Source: Sphaerisporangium dianthi
Lineage (GTDB): Bacteria; Actinomycetota; Actinomycetes; Streptosporangiales; Streptosporangiaceae
Direction: 5' to 3'
DNA length: 64,000 bases
NCBI RefSeq assembly: GCF_042654065.1
Contig: NZ_JBHSFP010000012.1
Coordinates: 62,001-126,000 of the forward strand
Made by a program: the position numbers and the translations under genes. Numbering within the stretch: the stretch's first letter is position 1; each line of letters opens with the position of its first letter. Under the pieces are notes generated by a model. The model saw only the letters and a list, made by a program, of their open reading frames with translations, was not told where the DNA came from and did no database searches. Of this stretch, positions 29,851-38,752 are shown piece after piece.

Positions 29851-32800
29851 TCAGAAGGGGGCGTCCAGGGCGATTTGGCGTACTGCGGGCAGGTACGGGT
29901 CCAGCTCGCCGGGGTCGAACCGGCACATCCCGATGACGTACCAGAACTGCCCCGTCACGTCTCCCTCGATCTTGTACCGGCCGTCCGGGCTGATCGCCGC
30001 CCAGCCCTCGGCCAGCCCGAGCAGGGTGGCCCGCTGAAGCGGGACGTCTCCGGTGAGGTCCCACAGGATCACCACGCCGTCGTCCCCCGCGCTCGCGAGC
30101 ACGTCGCCCGAGGGGGAGAACGCCACCGACCAGACGCGGCGGGTGTGGCCGACGAGCGTGTGCAGGTGGCGTCCCGACGCGGCGTCCCACAGCCGCACGA
30201 CCAGGTCGTCCCCGCCTGTGGCGAGCAGTACGCCGTCGGGGCTGAAGTCCACCGTCCAGAGCCGTCCGGTGTGCCGGCTCAGCGTGTGCAGCAGGTTCTC
30301 CGCGGCCGGGAGGGCGCCCTGCGGGCCGAGCTGCCAGATGCGCGCGGTGCCGTCGTTGCCGGCGCTGGCCAGCAGCCTTCCCGTGGGGTCGAAGCGCACC
30401 GCGTACACCCGGTCGGTGTGGCCTTCGAGCACGGCCAGCCGCCTGCCTGAGTGCACATCCCACAGTCTCACGACACGGTCGTCGCAGCCGGTGGCGACGG
30501 TGGCGCCGTCCGGGCTGAACGCGATCGAGCGCACCCGCCCCCGGTGGTCGGCGAGGTTGCCGACCTCCCGTCCCGAGGTGCGGTACCACAGCCGGACGCT
30601 GTCGTCGTCGTTGGCCGTGGCGAGGATCTCGCCGTCCGGGCTGAACGCCTCGGCCCAGACGTGATCGGTCTCGACGTTGAGCTCGCGCTCGAACGTGCCC
30701 GCCGCCACGTTCCACAGGTAGACGCCGCCGTCGTTGCTGGCGGTGGCGAGCAACGGCCCGGCCGGGCTGAAGATCGCGGAGATGAGCCGGTCGGCGGTGC
30801 CGGTCAGCTCACGCAGCCGGCGCCCGGTCCGCGGGTCCCAGAGACGGACGTACCCGTCGTTGCCGCAGGTGGCCAGCATGGTGCCGTCCGCGCTGAACCG
30901 TACCGCGTTGATGCGCCGCCCGTGGCCGCGCAGCGTCTGCCGGCACTGGCCGGTCTCGGGGTCCCAAAGCCGGGCCGTGCCGTCGTTGCTCGCGGTCGCG
31001 AGCTGCCGGCCGTCCGGGCGGAAGGCGAAGGGCCACACCGAACCGCGGTGGCCGGACAGCTCGGCGCGCTGGCGGCCGGTGTCCGGCTCCCACATGCGCA
31101 CCACGCCGTCGCTGTCGCCGGTGGCGAGGGTGTCGCCGCCGGGGCTGAAGAGCACCTGGTACACCGCCCCCGAGTGGCCCGCGAGCGCGCCCTGCGGCCG
31201 ACCCGTGCGCGGATCCCACAACCGGACGGCGCCGATGGTGTCACCGGAGACCAGGAGGTCCCCCGAGGGGTGGAAGTCCAGCGCGTAGACCCGGCCGGTG
31301 TGGCCGCGCAGGTCGTGCAGCGGCGCCCCGGTGGCCGGGTTCCAGATCTTGACGGCCCCGGTGTGGTCGCCGGCGGCCAGCAGGCGGCCGTCCGGGCTGA
31401 GCGCGAGGCGGTAGACCGTGCCCTGGTGGCCGGTCAGCGAGTGGCTGAGCCTGCCGGTGGCGAGGTCCCAGACGCGGATGGCGCCTCCCGCGTCGCCGGT
31501 CACCAGCCTGCCGGGGAGGAAGACCGCGCTGTAGATGGGGGAGGTGTGGCCGGGCAGCGAGGCCAGCGGCTCGCCGGTGGCCGCCGACCAGACGCGCATC
31601 ACGCCGTCGGCGCCGCCCGCGGCCACCAGCTCGCCGGACGGGCTCAGCACGACCGGCCACACCCCTTCGGCGTGCCCGGTGAGGACGTGGCGCGGGGTGC
31701 CCATGGACGGGTCCCAGATGCGCACGGTGCCGTCCGCGGCGCCGGTGACCAGCATGCCCGGCCCGTAGACCACCTTGTACACCCGCCCCCGGTGGCCGTG
31801 CAGGGTGCGCAGAGGTGATCCGCTGACGCTGTCGCACACCAGCACCCCGCCGTCCTCGCTGCCGAAGGCGAGCAGGCCGCCGTCGGAGCTGTAGGCCACC
31901 GGTTGCGGCAGGCGGCTGCTCTGGTAGTGGTAGCCGTACGGCACGCCGACGAGCGGGGGCGCCAGCTCGGGGGTCACGGGATGGCCCGGGGCGATGGCGG
32001 CGCCGCGCAGGGCGGGGTCGGACGCCAGCGAGGCCGAGGCGGTGACGTCGATCAGCGCCGCGCGGTCCCAGCGGCTTCGTTCGGTGGCGATGTCGCGCAG
32101 GTCGGCCCGGGGGAGCCGGGCGCGGGTCAGGTCGGCGCCCCGCAGGTCGGCCCCGGCGAGGACGGCCTCGTCGAGCCGGGCGCCGTTGAGGCGGGCGTCG
32201 CGCAGGATGGCGCGGGTGAGGTTGGCGCCGACGAGCTGCGCGTCGGTCAGGTCGGCGCCGGTGAGGTCGACGCCCGCGAAGTCGCGGTAGGAGAGGTCCT
32301 CGCCGTGCAGCCGCGCGCCCCGCAGGTCGGTCCTGGCGGGGGTGCGCAGCCTGGTGGTGATCTTTATGGCGTTCGCGCGGGCGATGTCGTCGGCCGCCGG
32401 GTCGGCGAGCGTGCGGCCCGCCCACGCCTGGAGAGGCCCGGTGTCGGCCAGGTCGCACAGGAAGTCCACGATCAGCGGCGACAGCGCACGCCGCGAGAGC
32501 GGCTCGCCGAGCGTCCGCGCTATGTGGCAGGCGACCAGCCACTCCATCACCGAGGAGTGGATGAAGCCGAAGAGCCCTTCGTCGGTGCGGACGAGCAGGC
32601 TGCCCGTACCCATCGCGTGCGCGGTCTGGCCCGCCGACAGACGGCTGTCGGCCAGCTCGGCGAGGGGTTCGGCGACCTCCGTGAGCTCGGACGGCCGCAG
32701 GTAGGACTCGCCGTTCTCCCACAGGCGCAGCGCCAGAGTCGTCGCCGCGTGCCGCAGCTCGGCGGAGGTCAGGCCGCCGGGCGCGCCGGGCACGTGCGTG

Positions 32801-35800
32801 CGCCGCTCCTCGAACAGCAGCCAGTTGTCCAGGATCTCGGAGTACAGGCCGGCCGGGCTGATGGTGTCGCCGGCCTGCGCCACCGCGCGCAGCCGATCGT
32901 CGGGCAGGTCGGCGATGAAGCTCAGCATGCGCGGGTTCTGCGCGAGGCCGAGCAGGTCGGAGATGCCGGCGAGCAGGCTCATCCGGTCGTCGGCCGCGCG
33001 CGCGTCCCCGCCGTACCGGTTGGCGAGGTAGGCGCGCACCTGGGCCTGGGTGAACTCCTCCACGCTCAGCACCCGCCGGTTCGGCAGCATGCCGACCCGC
33101 TCGCCGAGCGCGGTCAGCACCTGGGCGTGCGACTTGAAGTGCTGGGTGCGGCTGGCCACGATGACCTTGGCCTTGTCCTCGGCGGCCTGCAGCAGCGTGT
33201 CGAGGTGGTCGGCCGCGCGCTCGTAGGTGACCCGGGTGACCAGCTCGTCGAACCCGTCGAACAGCAGGACGATGCGGCCCTGCCGCAGCATGTAGTGGAA
33301 GGCCTTGAGGTCGATCAGCTCTTCACCGTGGTTGGCCAGGTGCGCCGCCACCAGCCCGTCGACCGAATGCGCCTTGTCCAGGGCCCGCAGCTCGATGAGG
33401 ATCGGGGTCAGGTGGGGCAGCTCGGCGGGGATCCTGCGCGCGAGCTCCCGCAGGGCGAAGGTCTTGCCGCGGCCGAAGTCGCCCAGCAGCAGCACGAACC
33501 GGCCGTGGTCGGCGGCGAGCAGCCGCAGCAGCTCGCCGGTGAGGTCGTCGCGCACGCCCTGGCCGGCGCGGTCCATCTCACGGTAGCGCTGCGGGACGTA
33601 GAGCCCGGCGGGGTAGCGGCGGTCGCTCAGGAGCCTCGCGGTCTGGTCGGCGACGTGGTCGGACAGGTCGAGCAGCCCCTGGAACTCGGTGAAGCTGCGC
33701 AGCCGCACGCCCCGCCGCAGGGCGTCGTCCCGGACGGACCGCGACGGGGTGACACCCTGGTACACCAGCTCGGAGCCGTGCTCCAGGCCGGCCGCGTGGA
33801 CCTGCCGGAGGAAGGCCGACACGTCGCCGGCGGTGACCGGGCCCGCGTGCGCGCCGATGAGCTGCTGGCGGACGAAGCCGTCCTCGGCGAGGGTGACCAG
33901 CAGGTGCGGAGGATCACCCGGCACCTTGCGGATCTTGGTGCGGTCGCTGCGCGTCTCGCACACCTCGGCGATGCGGTCCAGCAGCAGGCTCGACGGGCTC
34001 GCCTGCCGCTCGGGCTCGCCGCCGGTGTCCGGCGGAGTCTCGAGCGGGTCGAGCGCCACCCGCTCGACGGTGCTCGCCGGCGGGAACGTGCCGTGCACGG
34101 ACCGGCGGTCGTAGGCGATCTCGTCGGGCGGGGAGATCTCCTCCCGGTCGCGCGCCCAGCGGCGCACGCCGTCGGGGGTGATCTCGATGATCTGGTGGCG
34201 TCCCGGCGCCAGGGACGGCACGCAGGGCAGATCGCCGAGCCGGCCGATCTCGTCCGGGCCGCCGCCGTGCAGCAGCAGGTTGAGCCGCGTGCCGAGCAGC
34301 CGTTCGAGCGTGCCGCGGTCGCGCAGGGCCGAGGGGTGGTGGCCGACCGTCCCGATGCGCAGCCACCCCGTCTCTTCGAAGGGGCGCAGGCGCTCGGCGA
34401 ACCAGGCGGCCTGCGCCTGCCCGATGTGGCCGTAGGCGTCCTCCTCGCGGTGGCTCATGGCCATGGTGGAGTTGAGCCCGGCGACGACGACCTTCAGCTC
34501 GGGGTCGGCGAACAGGCTCCAGGGCTGGGCGCTGTCGAACTCGGGGTCGGCCAGCCCCTGGTAGACGTCCTTGAACAGGCCGGAGAAGTGCCGCCATTTC
34601 GGCCAGTAGGGCGGCTCGGGCGCCACGTCGTCGGCCTCGCACGTGGCGAAGTAGGCGCGGCTGGCCGCCTTGGTGACGTCGCGGGGGCCGGGCACGATCA
34701 CCAGCCTGCGCTGTTCGAGGCCGAGGAGCACCCGCAGGCCGGTCAGGAACGCGAGCGCCTCGCCGTACTCGCGGACGCTGCCCGACTCGGTGATGTCGCC
34801 GCTGACCAGCAGCAGGTCGGGGCGGGGGACGCCGGCGTCGGCCAGGCGCGTCAGGTCGGCCCAGACGCTGGACTGGAGCTCGCCGGCCCCGAGCGGCTCG
34901 TCCGCCTCGGCGAGCCCGCGCCCGAAGCGGGGCCCGGCGACGTGCAGGATCGTGACCGAGGAGCGTTCTCCCTGGACGCGCGCGGCGGCAGGGAACGCGG
35001 GCGGGGTCACGGGCGTCCTGCGCCGGTGGCGCATGGACGGCGGCTCACCGCCCGCGGCGGGGACGGGCGACGGGGCGCCCGCGCCGGTGAGCGGATCGCC
35101 GGCCAGGACGTCCTGCCCGGGGCGGGGGACGCCCGTCCCGGCGCCTCCGCCCGGGTACGGCGGCGTCGCGTGGCCGCCCTGTTCCGGCGCCGTCGTAGGG
35201 CCGGCGGAGCCCGGCGCCGTCGTAGGGCCGCCCTGTGCCGGCACCGTCGTGCGGCCGGCGGGCCCCGGCGTCGTCGTGCGGCCGCCTTGCCCGGGCGCCG
35301 TCGCGTGTGCGGCCGGCTCCGGCGACGCCGGTCGCCGGGGGATCTCCGGCGAACCGCCGAGGGGGGCCGCGCGCCCGCCGCGCGCCTCCTGGACCAGCGT
35401 GCCGGGGATGGTCTTGGCCGGCGCGCCCGGGAAGCCGGGCTGCTCCTCGGGCTTGGCCCGGCCCGACAGGGTGTGCCGGATGCGGTCGAGCAGCAGGGAC
35501 CTGGCCTGGCCGGCGTCGGTCACGCCGACCAGGTCCACCCACGTGATCGTCGAGAGCAGTCCTTCGAGCGGGCACTCTTCGATGCGGATCGTCACCAGCC
35601 GGTTGCCGGGATTGTCGGGGTCGGCGCGGAAGGCGGTCAGCCACTCCTGGCGTCCGAAGCGGGACCCGAGGTAGTTCTTGGACAGGATCGCCACCATCAG
35701 CTTGGCCTGGCTGACGCCCCGGTCCATGAAGTCGACGAAGTTGGTGCCGGGGACGAAGTCCCAGGCCTGGAGCATGGTGCGGTATCCGGCGGTCTCCAGC

Positions 35801-35886
35801 TGCCAGGCGATCCAGCCGGCCCAGCGTTCGTCGGCGGGGGAGTAGCTGATGAAGATGTCGATCCGCGTGCCGTTCCCGCCGTCCAT
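29851..35886 (-). CDS. TIR / degenerate metallophosphoesterase / NACHT / pentapeptide / WD40 protein
   Basis: 2011 residues from ATG 35886 with GGGAG 8 nt upstream. Domains: TIR (about 8-135, IDIFISYSPADERWAGWIAW; E81 in RQEW is where NADase TIRs keep the catalytic Glu); Pro/Thr/Gly linker (145-300); calcineurin-like phosphoesterase fold (310-580) that has lost most metal ligands; a small alpha/beta region (635-740); NACHT with Walker A GDFGRGKT (802-809) and Walker B LLFDGFDE; helical region to about 1180; pentapeptide repeats (1184-1266, ADLTDAQLVGANL); 15 WD40 repeats (1330-1960); and a tail with GWAAISPDGRYKIEGD and FWYVIGMCRF. This is an effector-NTPase-sensor layout like NLR proteins. 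A role in anti-phage or stress defence by NAD loss is inference. Confidence 0.93.
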   Translation of the reverse strand: MDGGNGTRIDIFISYSPADERWAGWIAWQLETAGYRTMLQAWDFVPGTNFVDFMDRGVSQAKLMVAILSKNYLGSRFGRQEWLTAFRADPDNPGNRLVTIRIEECPLEGLLSTITWVDLVGVTDAGQARSLLLDRIRHTLSGRAKPEEQPGFPGAPAKTIPGTLVQEARGGRAAPLGGSPEIPRRPASPEPAAHATAPGQGGRTTTPGPAGRTTVPAQGGPTTAPGSAGPTTAPEQGGHATPPYPGGGAGTGVPRPGQDVLAGDPLTGAGAPSPVPAAGGEPPSMRHRRRTPVTPPAFPAAARVQGERSSVTILHVAGPRFGRGLAEADEPLGAGELQSSVWADLTRLADAGVPRPDLLLVSGDITESGSVREYGEALAFLTGLRVLLGLEQRRLVIVPGPRDVTKAASRAYFATCEADDVAPEPPYWPKWRHFSGLFKDVYQGLADPEFDSAQPWSLFADPELKVVVAGLNSTMAMSHREEDAYGHIGQAQAAWFAERLRPFEETGWLRIGTVGHHPSALRDRGTLERLLGTRLNLLLHGGGPDEIGRLGDLPCVPSLAPGRHQIIEITPDGVRRWARDREEISPPDEIAYDRRSVHGTFPPASTVERVALDPLETPPDTGGEPERQASPSSLLLDRIAEVCETRSDRTKIRKVPGDPPHLLVTLAEDGFVRQQLIGAHAGPVTAGDVSAFLRQVHAAGLEHGSELVYQGVTPSRSVRDDALRRGVRLRSFTEFQGLLDLSDHVADQTARLLSDRRYPAGLYVPQRYREMDRAGQGVRDDLTGELLRLLAADHGRFVLLLGDFGRGKTFALRELARRIPAELPHLTPILIELRALDKAHSVDGLVAAHLANHGEELIDLKAFHYMLRQGRIVLLFDGFDELVTRVTYERAADHLDTLLQAAEDKAKVIVASRTQHFKSHAQVLTALGERVGMLPNRRVLSVEEFTQAQVRAYLANRYGGDARAADDRMSLLAGISDLLGLAQNPRMLSFIADLPDDRLRAVAQAGDTISPAGLYSEILDNWLLFEERRTHVPGAPGGLTSAELRHAATTLALRLWENGESYLRPSELTEVAEPLAELADSRLSAGQTAHAMGTGSLLVRTDEGLFGFIHSSVMEWLVACHIARTLGEPLSRRALSPLIVDFLCDLADTGPLQAWAGRTLADPAADDIARANAIKITTRLRTPARTDLRGARLHGEDLSYRDFAGVDLTGADLTDAQLVGANLTRAILRDARLNGARLDEAVLAGADLRGADLTRARLPRADLRDIATERSRWDRAALIDVTASASLASDPALRGAAIAPGHPVTPELAPPLVGVPYGYHYQSSRLPQPVAYSSDGGLLAFGSEDGGVLVCDSVSGSPLRTLHGHRGRVYKVVYGPGMLVTGAADGTVRIWDPSMGTPRHVLTGHAEGVWPVVLSPSGELVAAGGADGVMRVWSAATGEPLASLPGHTSPIYSAVFLPGRLVTGDAGGAIRVWDLATGRLSHSLTGHQGTVYRLALSPDGRLLAAGDHTGAVKIWNPATGAPLHDLRGHTGRVYALDFHPSGDLLVSGDTIGAVRLWDPRTGRPQGALAGHSGAVYQVLFSPGGDTLATGDSDGVVRMWEPDTGRQRAELSGHRGSVWPFAFRPDGRQLATASNDGTARLWDPETGQCRQTLRGHGRRINAVRFSADGTMLATCGNDGYVRLWDPRTGRRLRELTGTADRLISAIFSPAGPLLATASNDGGVYLWNVAAGTFERELNVETDHVWAEAFSPDGEILATANDDDSVRLWYRTSGREVGNLADHRGRVRSIAFSPDGATVATGCDDRVVRLWDVHSGRRLAVLEGHTDRVYAVRFDPTGRLLASAGNDGTARIWQLGPQGALPAAENLLHTLSRHTGRLWTVDFSPDGVLLATGGDDLVVRLWDAASGRHLHTLVGHTRRVWSVAFSPSGDVLASAGDDGVVILWDLTGDVPLQRATLLGLAEGWAAISPDGRYKIEGDVTGQFWYVIGMCRFDPGELDPYLPAVRQIALDAPF

Positions 35887-36102
35887 GCGGACTCCCGTCC
35901 CTCGCGTGCGCCACCCCGGCGTGACCGCCCGGTCCCGGCCGCCCTTTCCGCGCTGATGATCGGCGCCCTTCCCGGTCTCTCTCTCGCGCTCGTCGCCGCG
36001 TTCCCGGCCCGCGCCCCGGCCGGGCGGGGACGTTCACCGCCGTCATTATCGCTTGCGCCGCCGGGGGTTTCGAGGATTTCGATCTCTCGCCGGTGTGGGA
36101 TC
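35887..36102. other. Divergent promoter region
   Basis: 216 nt between the TIR-NACHT gene (leftward) and the permease gene (rightward). It is GC-rich on the left and somewhat less so near 36040-36080 (CATTATCGC region). It must hold both promoters; no confident -10/-35 pair or operator is seen. Confidence 0.4.
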
Positions 36103-37293
36103 ATGGCGGACGTGATACGGCGGCTGGCGGTGCTCGACTGGGTTCGCCTCGGGGTGCTCGCCGCGGGGCTGCTGTGCGTGGCGACCGGGTTGCTCCCCGC
36201 CGAGGAGGCCGTCGCCAACGTGCGCCGCATCGGCCCGCTGCTGCTCTTCCTGGCCGCGGTGATCGTGCTGGCCGAGCTGACCAAGGAGGCGGACGTCTTC
36301 GACGTCCTCGCCGGCCGGATGGCGATCCTCGGACGCGGCAACTATGTCGCCCTTTTCCTGCTTTGCACGGCTTTCGCGTCTTTCGTGACGATATTTCTGA
36401 ACCTGGACACGACGGCGGTGTTGCTCACACCCGTCATGCTGGCCCTGGCGCCCCGCGCGCGCATCGCCACGCTGCCGCTGGCCATGACCACGATCTGGCT
36501 CGCCAACACCGCGAGCCTCCTGCTGCCGGTCTCCAACCTGACGAACCTGCTGGCCATGGACCGCGTCGAGTTGTCCACCCACGACTTCGCCGCCCGCATG
36601 TGGGCGCCGCAGGCCGCCTCGATCGCCGTGACGATGCTGTTCCTGTGGGTCTTCTACTGGCGGCGCGGCGAGCGCGGCGCCGACAGGTACCAGCCGCCGT
36701 CCCCGGCGCCGGTGGGCGACCGCGTGCTGTTCACCGTCGCGGGCGGCGCCTGCCTGCTGTTCATCGCCGCCATCCTCGCCGGCGTCCAGATCGGCGCCGC
36801 GGCCGCGGTGGCCGCCCTCGTGGTGATCGCGGCCTTCGCCTGGCGCGACCGGTCCAAGCTCACCTGGGGGCTCTTCCCCTGGCAGCTCCTGGTGTTCGTC
36901 ACCGGGCTGTTCCTCGTGGTGCCCACGCTGAGCCGGTACGGGCTCGACGACCTCATGCGCGCGCTCGTCGGCGGCACGGGCGACACCGCGGGCGACTACC
37001 GCGCCGCCGCGGCGGGCGCGGGGCTGTCGAACCTGGTCAACAACCTGCCCGCCTACTACGCCGGCGAGCGGGTGATCGCCCCGGCGAACCACGATCAGCT
37101 GCTCTCGCTGCTCATCGGCACCAACGTCGGCCCGTTGATCACGCCGTGGGGGTCGCTGGCGACCCTGCTGTGGTTCGAGTGGTGCCGCCGCCGCGCGGTG
37201 AAGGTGCCGATGGCCAAGTTCGTGCTGACCGGGCTCTGCCTGTGCGCGGCGGGCATCGCCGCCACCGTCACGGCGCTGCTGCTCACCGCGTAG
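36103..37293 (+). CDS. SLC13/ArsB-superfamily ion transporter
   Basis: 396 residues from ATG 36103. About ten membrane helices are apparent. Two related regions, NLDTTAVLLTPVMLALAP with PVSNLTNLL early and SNLVNNLPAYY with GTNVGPLITPWGSLATLLW late, form the inverted-repeat substrate site of the ArsB/NhaD/SLC13 ion-transporter superfamily. Arsenite, dicarboxylate, sulfate or Na+/H+ exchange are all possible; the length (under 430) and the SNL/NNLP motifs favour an ArsB/YbiR-like anion permease. No ars genes are nearby. It overlaps the facing phosphatase gene by 11 nt at its 3' end. Confidence 0.88.
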   Translation: MADVIRRLAVLDWVRLGVLAAGLLCVATGLLPAEEAVANVRRIGPLLLFLAAVIVLAELTKEADVFDVLAGRMAILGRGNYVALFLLCTAFASFVTIFLNLDTTAVLLTPVMLALAPRARIATLPLAMTTIWLANTASLLLPVSNLTNLLAMDRVELSTHDFAARMWAPQAASIAVTMLFLWVFYWRRGERGADRYQPPSPAPVGDRVLFTVAGGACLLFIAAILAGVQIGAAAAVAALVVIAAFAWRDRSKLTWGLFPWQLLVFVTGLFLVVPTLSRYGLDDLMRALVGGTGDTAGDYRAAAAGAGLSNLVNNLPAYYAGERVIAPANHDQLLSLLIGTNVGPLITPWGSLATLLWFEWCRRRAVKVPMAKFVLTGLCLCAAGIAATVTALLLTA

Positions 37294-38092
37294 CGGCGGT
37301 GACCAGCCCGAGCAGGTCGTCGACCAGCTCGGGACAGGCGGCGACGAAGTTCCTGCGACGCGCCGGCAGCCCGGTGTGCCCGTCGAAGAGCTCGCCGTCG
37401 AACCCCCGCACGCACAGACCGGCCTCCTGGGCGATCAGCAGCCCGCCGGGAAGGTCCACGGCCTCGGCGCGGTAGCCCACCACGGCGTCGATGTCGCCGC
37501 GCGCGAGCAGCACCCAGCCCAGCAGGGGCGCCCACAGTTGCAGCACCCTGCGCGCCCGGACGTCCAGGGCCGCCTTCAGCGACCGGACGGCGGGGTCGTC
37601 GCGGGAGACGTCGTGCCCCTGCGTCCAGGCGATCACCGGCCCGTGCGGTCCCCGCGGGCGCCGCGGGAGCGGCACAGGACCCCGGGGGCCGAGGGCGCCC
37701 CGCCCGCGCACCGCCGACCACGTCTGCCTCCCGACGGGGTCGTGCACGACGCCGAGCCGCGGCAGCCCCTGGTGGCACAGCGCCAGCCCGACCACGTACA
37801 GCGGCAGGCCGATGGCGAGGTTGTTGGTGCCGTCCAGCGGGTCGACGAACCAGGTCCAGGCGGCGGCGGAGTCCCCCGAGACGCCGGACTCCTCGGCCAC
37901 CACGCGATGCTCGGGAAACGCGGCCCGGATGCGATCGAGCAGGAGCTTCTCGGCGGCGAGGTCGAGGTCGGTGACCAGGTCGCCGCCCTCCTTGGCGCGG
38001 ACCCCGAACCCGCCCGGCGCGCGCTCTCTGAGCAGCGTCCCCGCCGCCTCCGCGGCCTCCACGGCGACCCGCCGGGCGTGATCGAGATCCAT
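37283..38092 (-). CDS. Inositol monophosphatase family phosphatase
   Basis: 269 residues from ATG 38092; AGGAGG (about 38098-38103 on this strand) overlaps the stop of the preceding cupin gene. The Mg2+-dependent fold has E68 in AEES, the core DPLDGTN (84-90) and a C-terminal AVDLPGGLLIAQEAG where the usual WDxAAG is altered to VDLPGG. The group includes SuhB, HisN and CysQ; which phosphate ester is cut cannot be told. A Pro/Arg/Gly-rich insertion (about 133-152) is unusual. It is the third gene of a coupled cassette with the two-TM protein and the cupin. Confidence 0.87.
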   Translation of the reverse strand: MDLDHARRVAVEAAEAAGTLLRERAPGGFGVRAKEGGDLVTDLDLAAEKLLLDRIRAAFPEHRVVAEESGVSGDSAAAWTWFVDPLDGTNNLAIGLPLYVVGLALCHQGLPRLGVVHDPVGRQTWSAVRGRGALGPRGPVPLPRRPRGPHGPVIAWTQGHDVSRDDPAVRSLKAALDVRARRVLQLWAPLLGWVLLARGDIDAVVGYRAEAVDLPGGLLIAQEAGLCVRGFDGELFDGHTGLPARRRNFVAACPELVDDLLGLVTAATR

Positions 38093-38101
38093 GGGATCCT
38101 C

Positions 38102-38752
38102 CTATGCTCGCGCCAGGTGCTCCGCGGCCAGCCGGGCGGCCCGCGCGGTCTCCTCATCGTCGCAGCGCCGGCGGACCACGCGGTGGGCGCGCGTGCCGAG
38201 CGGGCCGAGAGACAGGTCGGCCATGCCCGGGCGCCCGCTGCCCAGGGCGATCGTCGCGGTGACGGTGCCCTCGGGGATCACGCTGCGGTGGAACACCCCG
38301 GCGCGCAGCGTGTAGACCTCGCCCGCCCGATAGGCCACCGACGCGCCCGGGGCATAGGTGACGGTGCGGCCCGTGGGCCTGATGCTGTCGACCTCACCCG
38401 CGCTGAGCACCTCGAACACCCGATGCGACGCTCCGGGGCCGCGGTCGGCGATCGCGGCGAGCTCGTTGCGCACCTGGCCGAACAGGACGTAACTGACGAG
38501 GTCCCAGCTGTGGCAGTGGATCTCGGAGGTGGTGGCGGCGACGCCCGGGAGGTCGTCCGACCACAGATGCACGCAGACGCCGTGCTCGCCGCTGCGTTCC
38601 ACCGGCAGGCAGACGAAGCCGAGCGGATGGCGGACCGCCCTGATCGCGGACCTGCCCGCCGCGATGTCCAGGAGCAGGCGCAGCGCCCGCCCGGGCAGGG
38701 CGCTCGGGACGGCGCCCGCCGCCAGCTCCTCGTACAGATCGTGGTACATCAT
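38102..38752 (-). CDS. Cupin-like protein of unknown function
   Basis: 216 residues from ATG 38752, overlapping the stop of the upstream two-TM gene (ATGA). The central region has a small-barrel metal motif: EIHCHSWDLVSYVLFGQV (two His and a downstream Gly), later AYRAGEVYTLRAGVFHRS. This looks like the two histidine-bearing halves of a cupin, similar in style to thiol or sugar dioxygenases/isomerases. No family can be assigned. Gene coupling on both sides implies a shared pathway with the membrane protein and the phosphatase. Confidence 0.78.
   Translation of the reverse strand: MMYHDLYEELAAGAVPSALPGRALRLLLDIAAGRSAIRAVRHPLGFVCLPVERSGEHGVCVHLWSDDLPGVAATTSEIHCHSWDLVSYVLFGQVRNELAAIADRGPGASHRVFEVLSAGEVDSIRPTGRTVTYAPGASVAYRAGEVYTLRAGVFHRSVIPEGTVTATIALGSGRPGMADLSLGPLGTRAHRVVRRRCDDEETARAARLAAEHLARA

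Noticed and set aside
29851..31900. WD40 repeats as a frameshifted separate gene
   Set aside because: The reading frame is continuous from TIR to the last blade, with no internal stop or better start.
31903..36102. Long plus-strand open frame ahead of the permease gene
   Set aside because: It is antisense to the TIR-NACHT gene and reads low-complexity Arg/Ala/Val/Gly sequence. Only the part from 36103 on has a real membrane-protein sequence.
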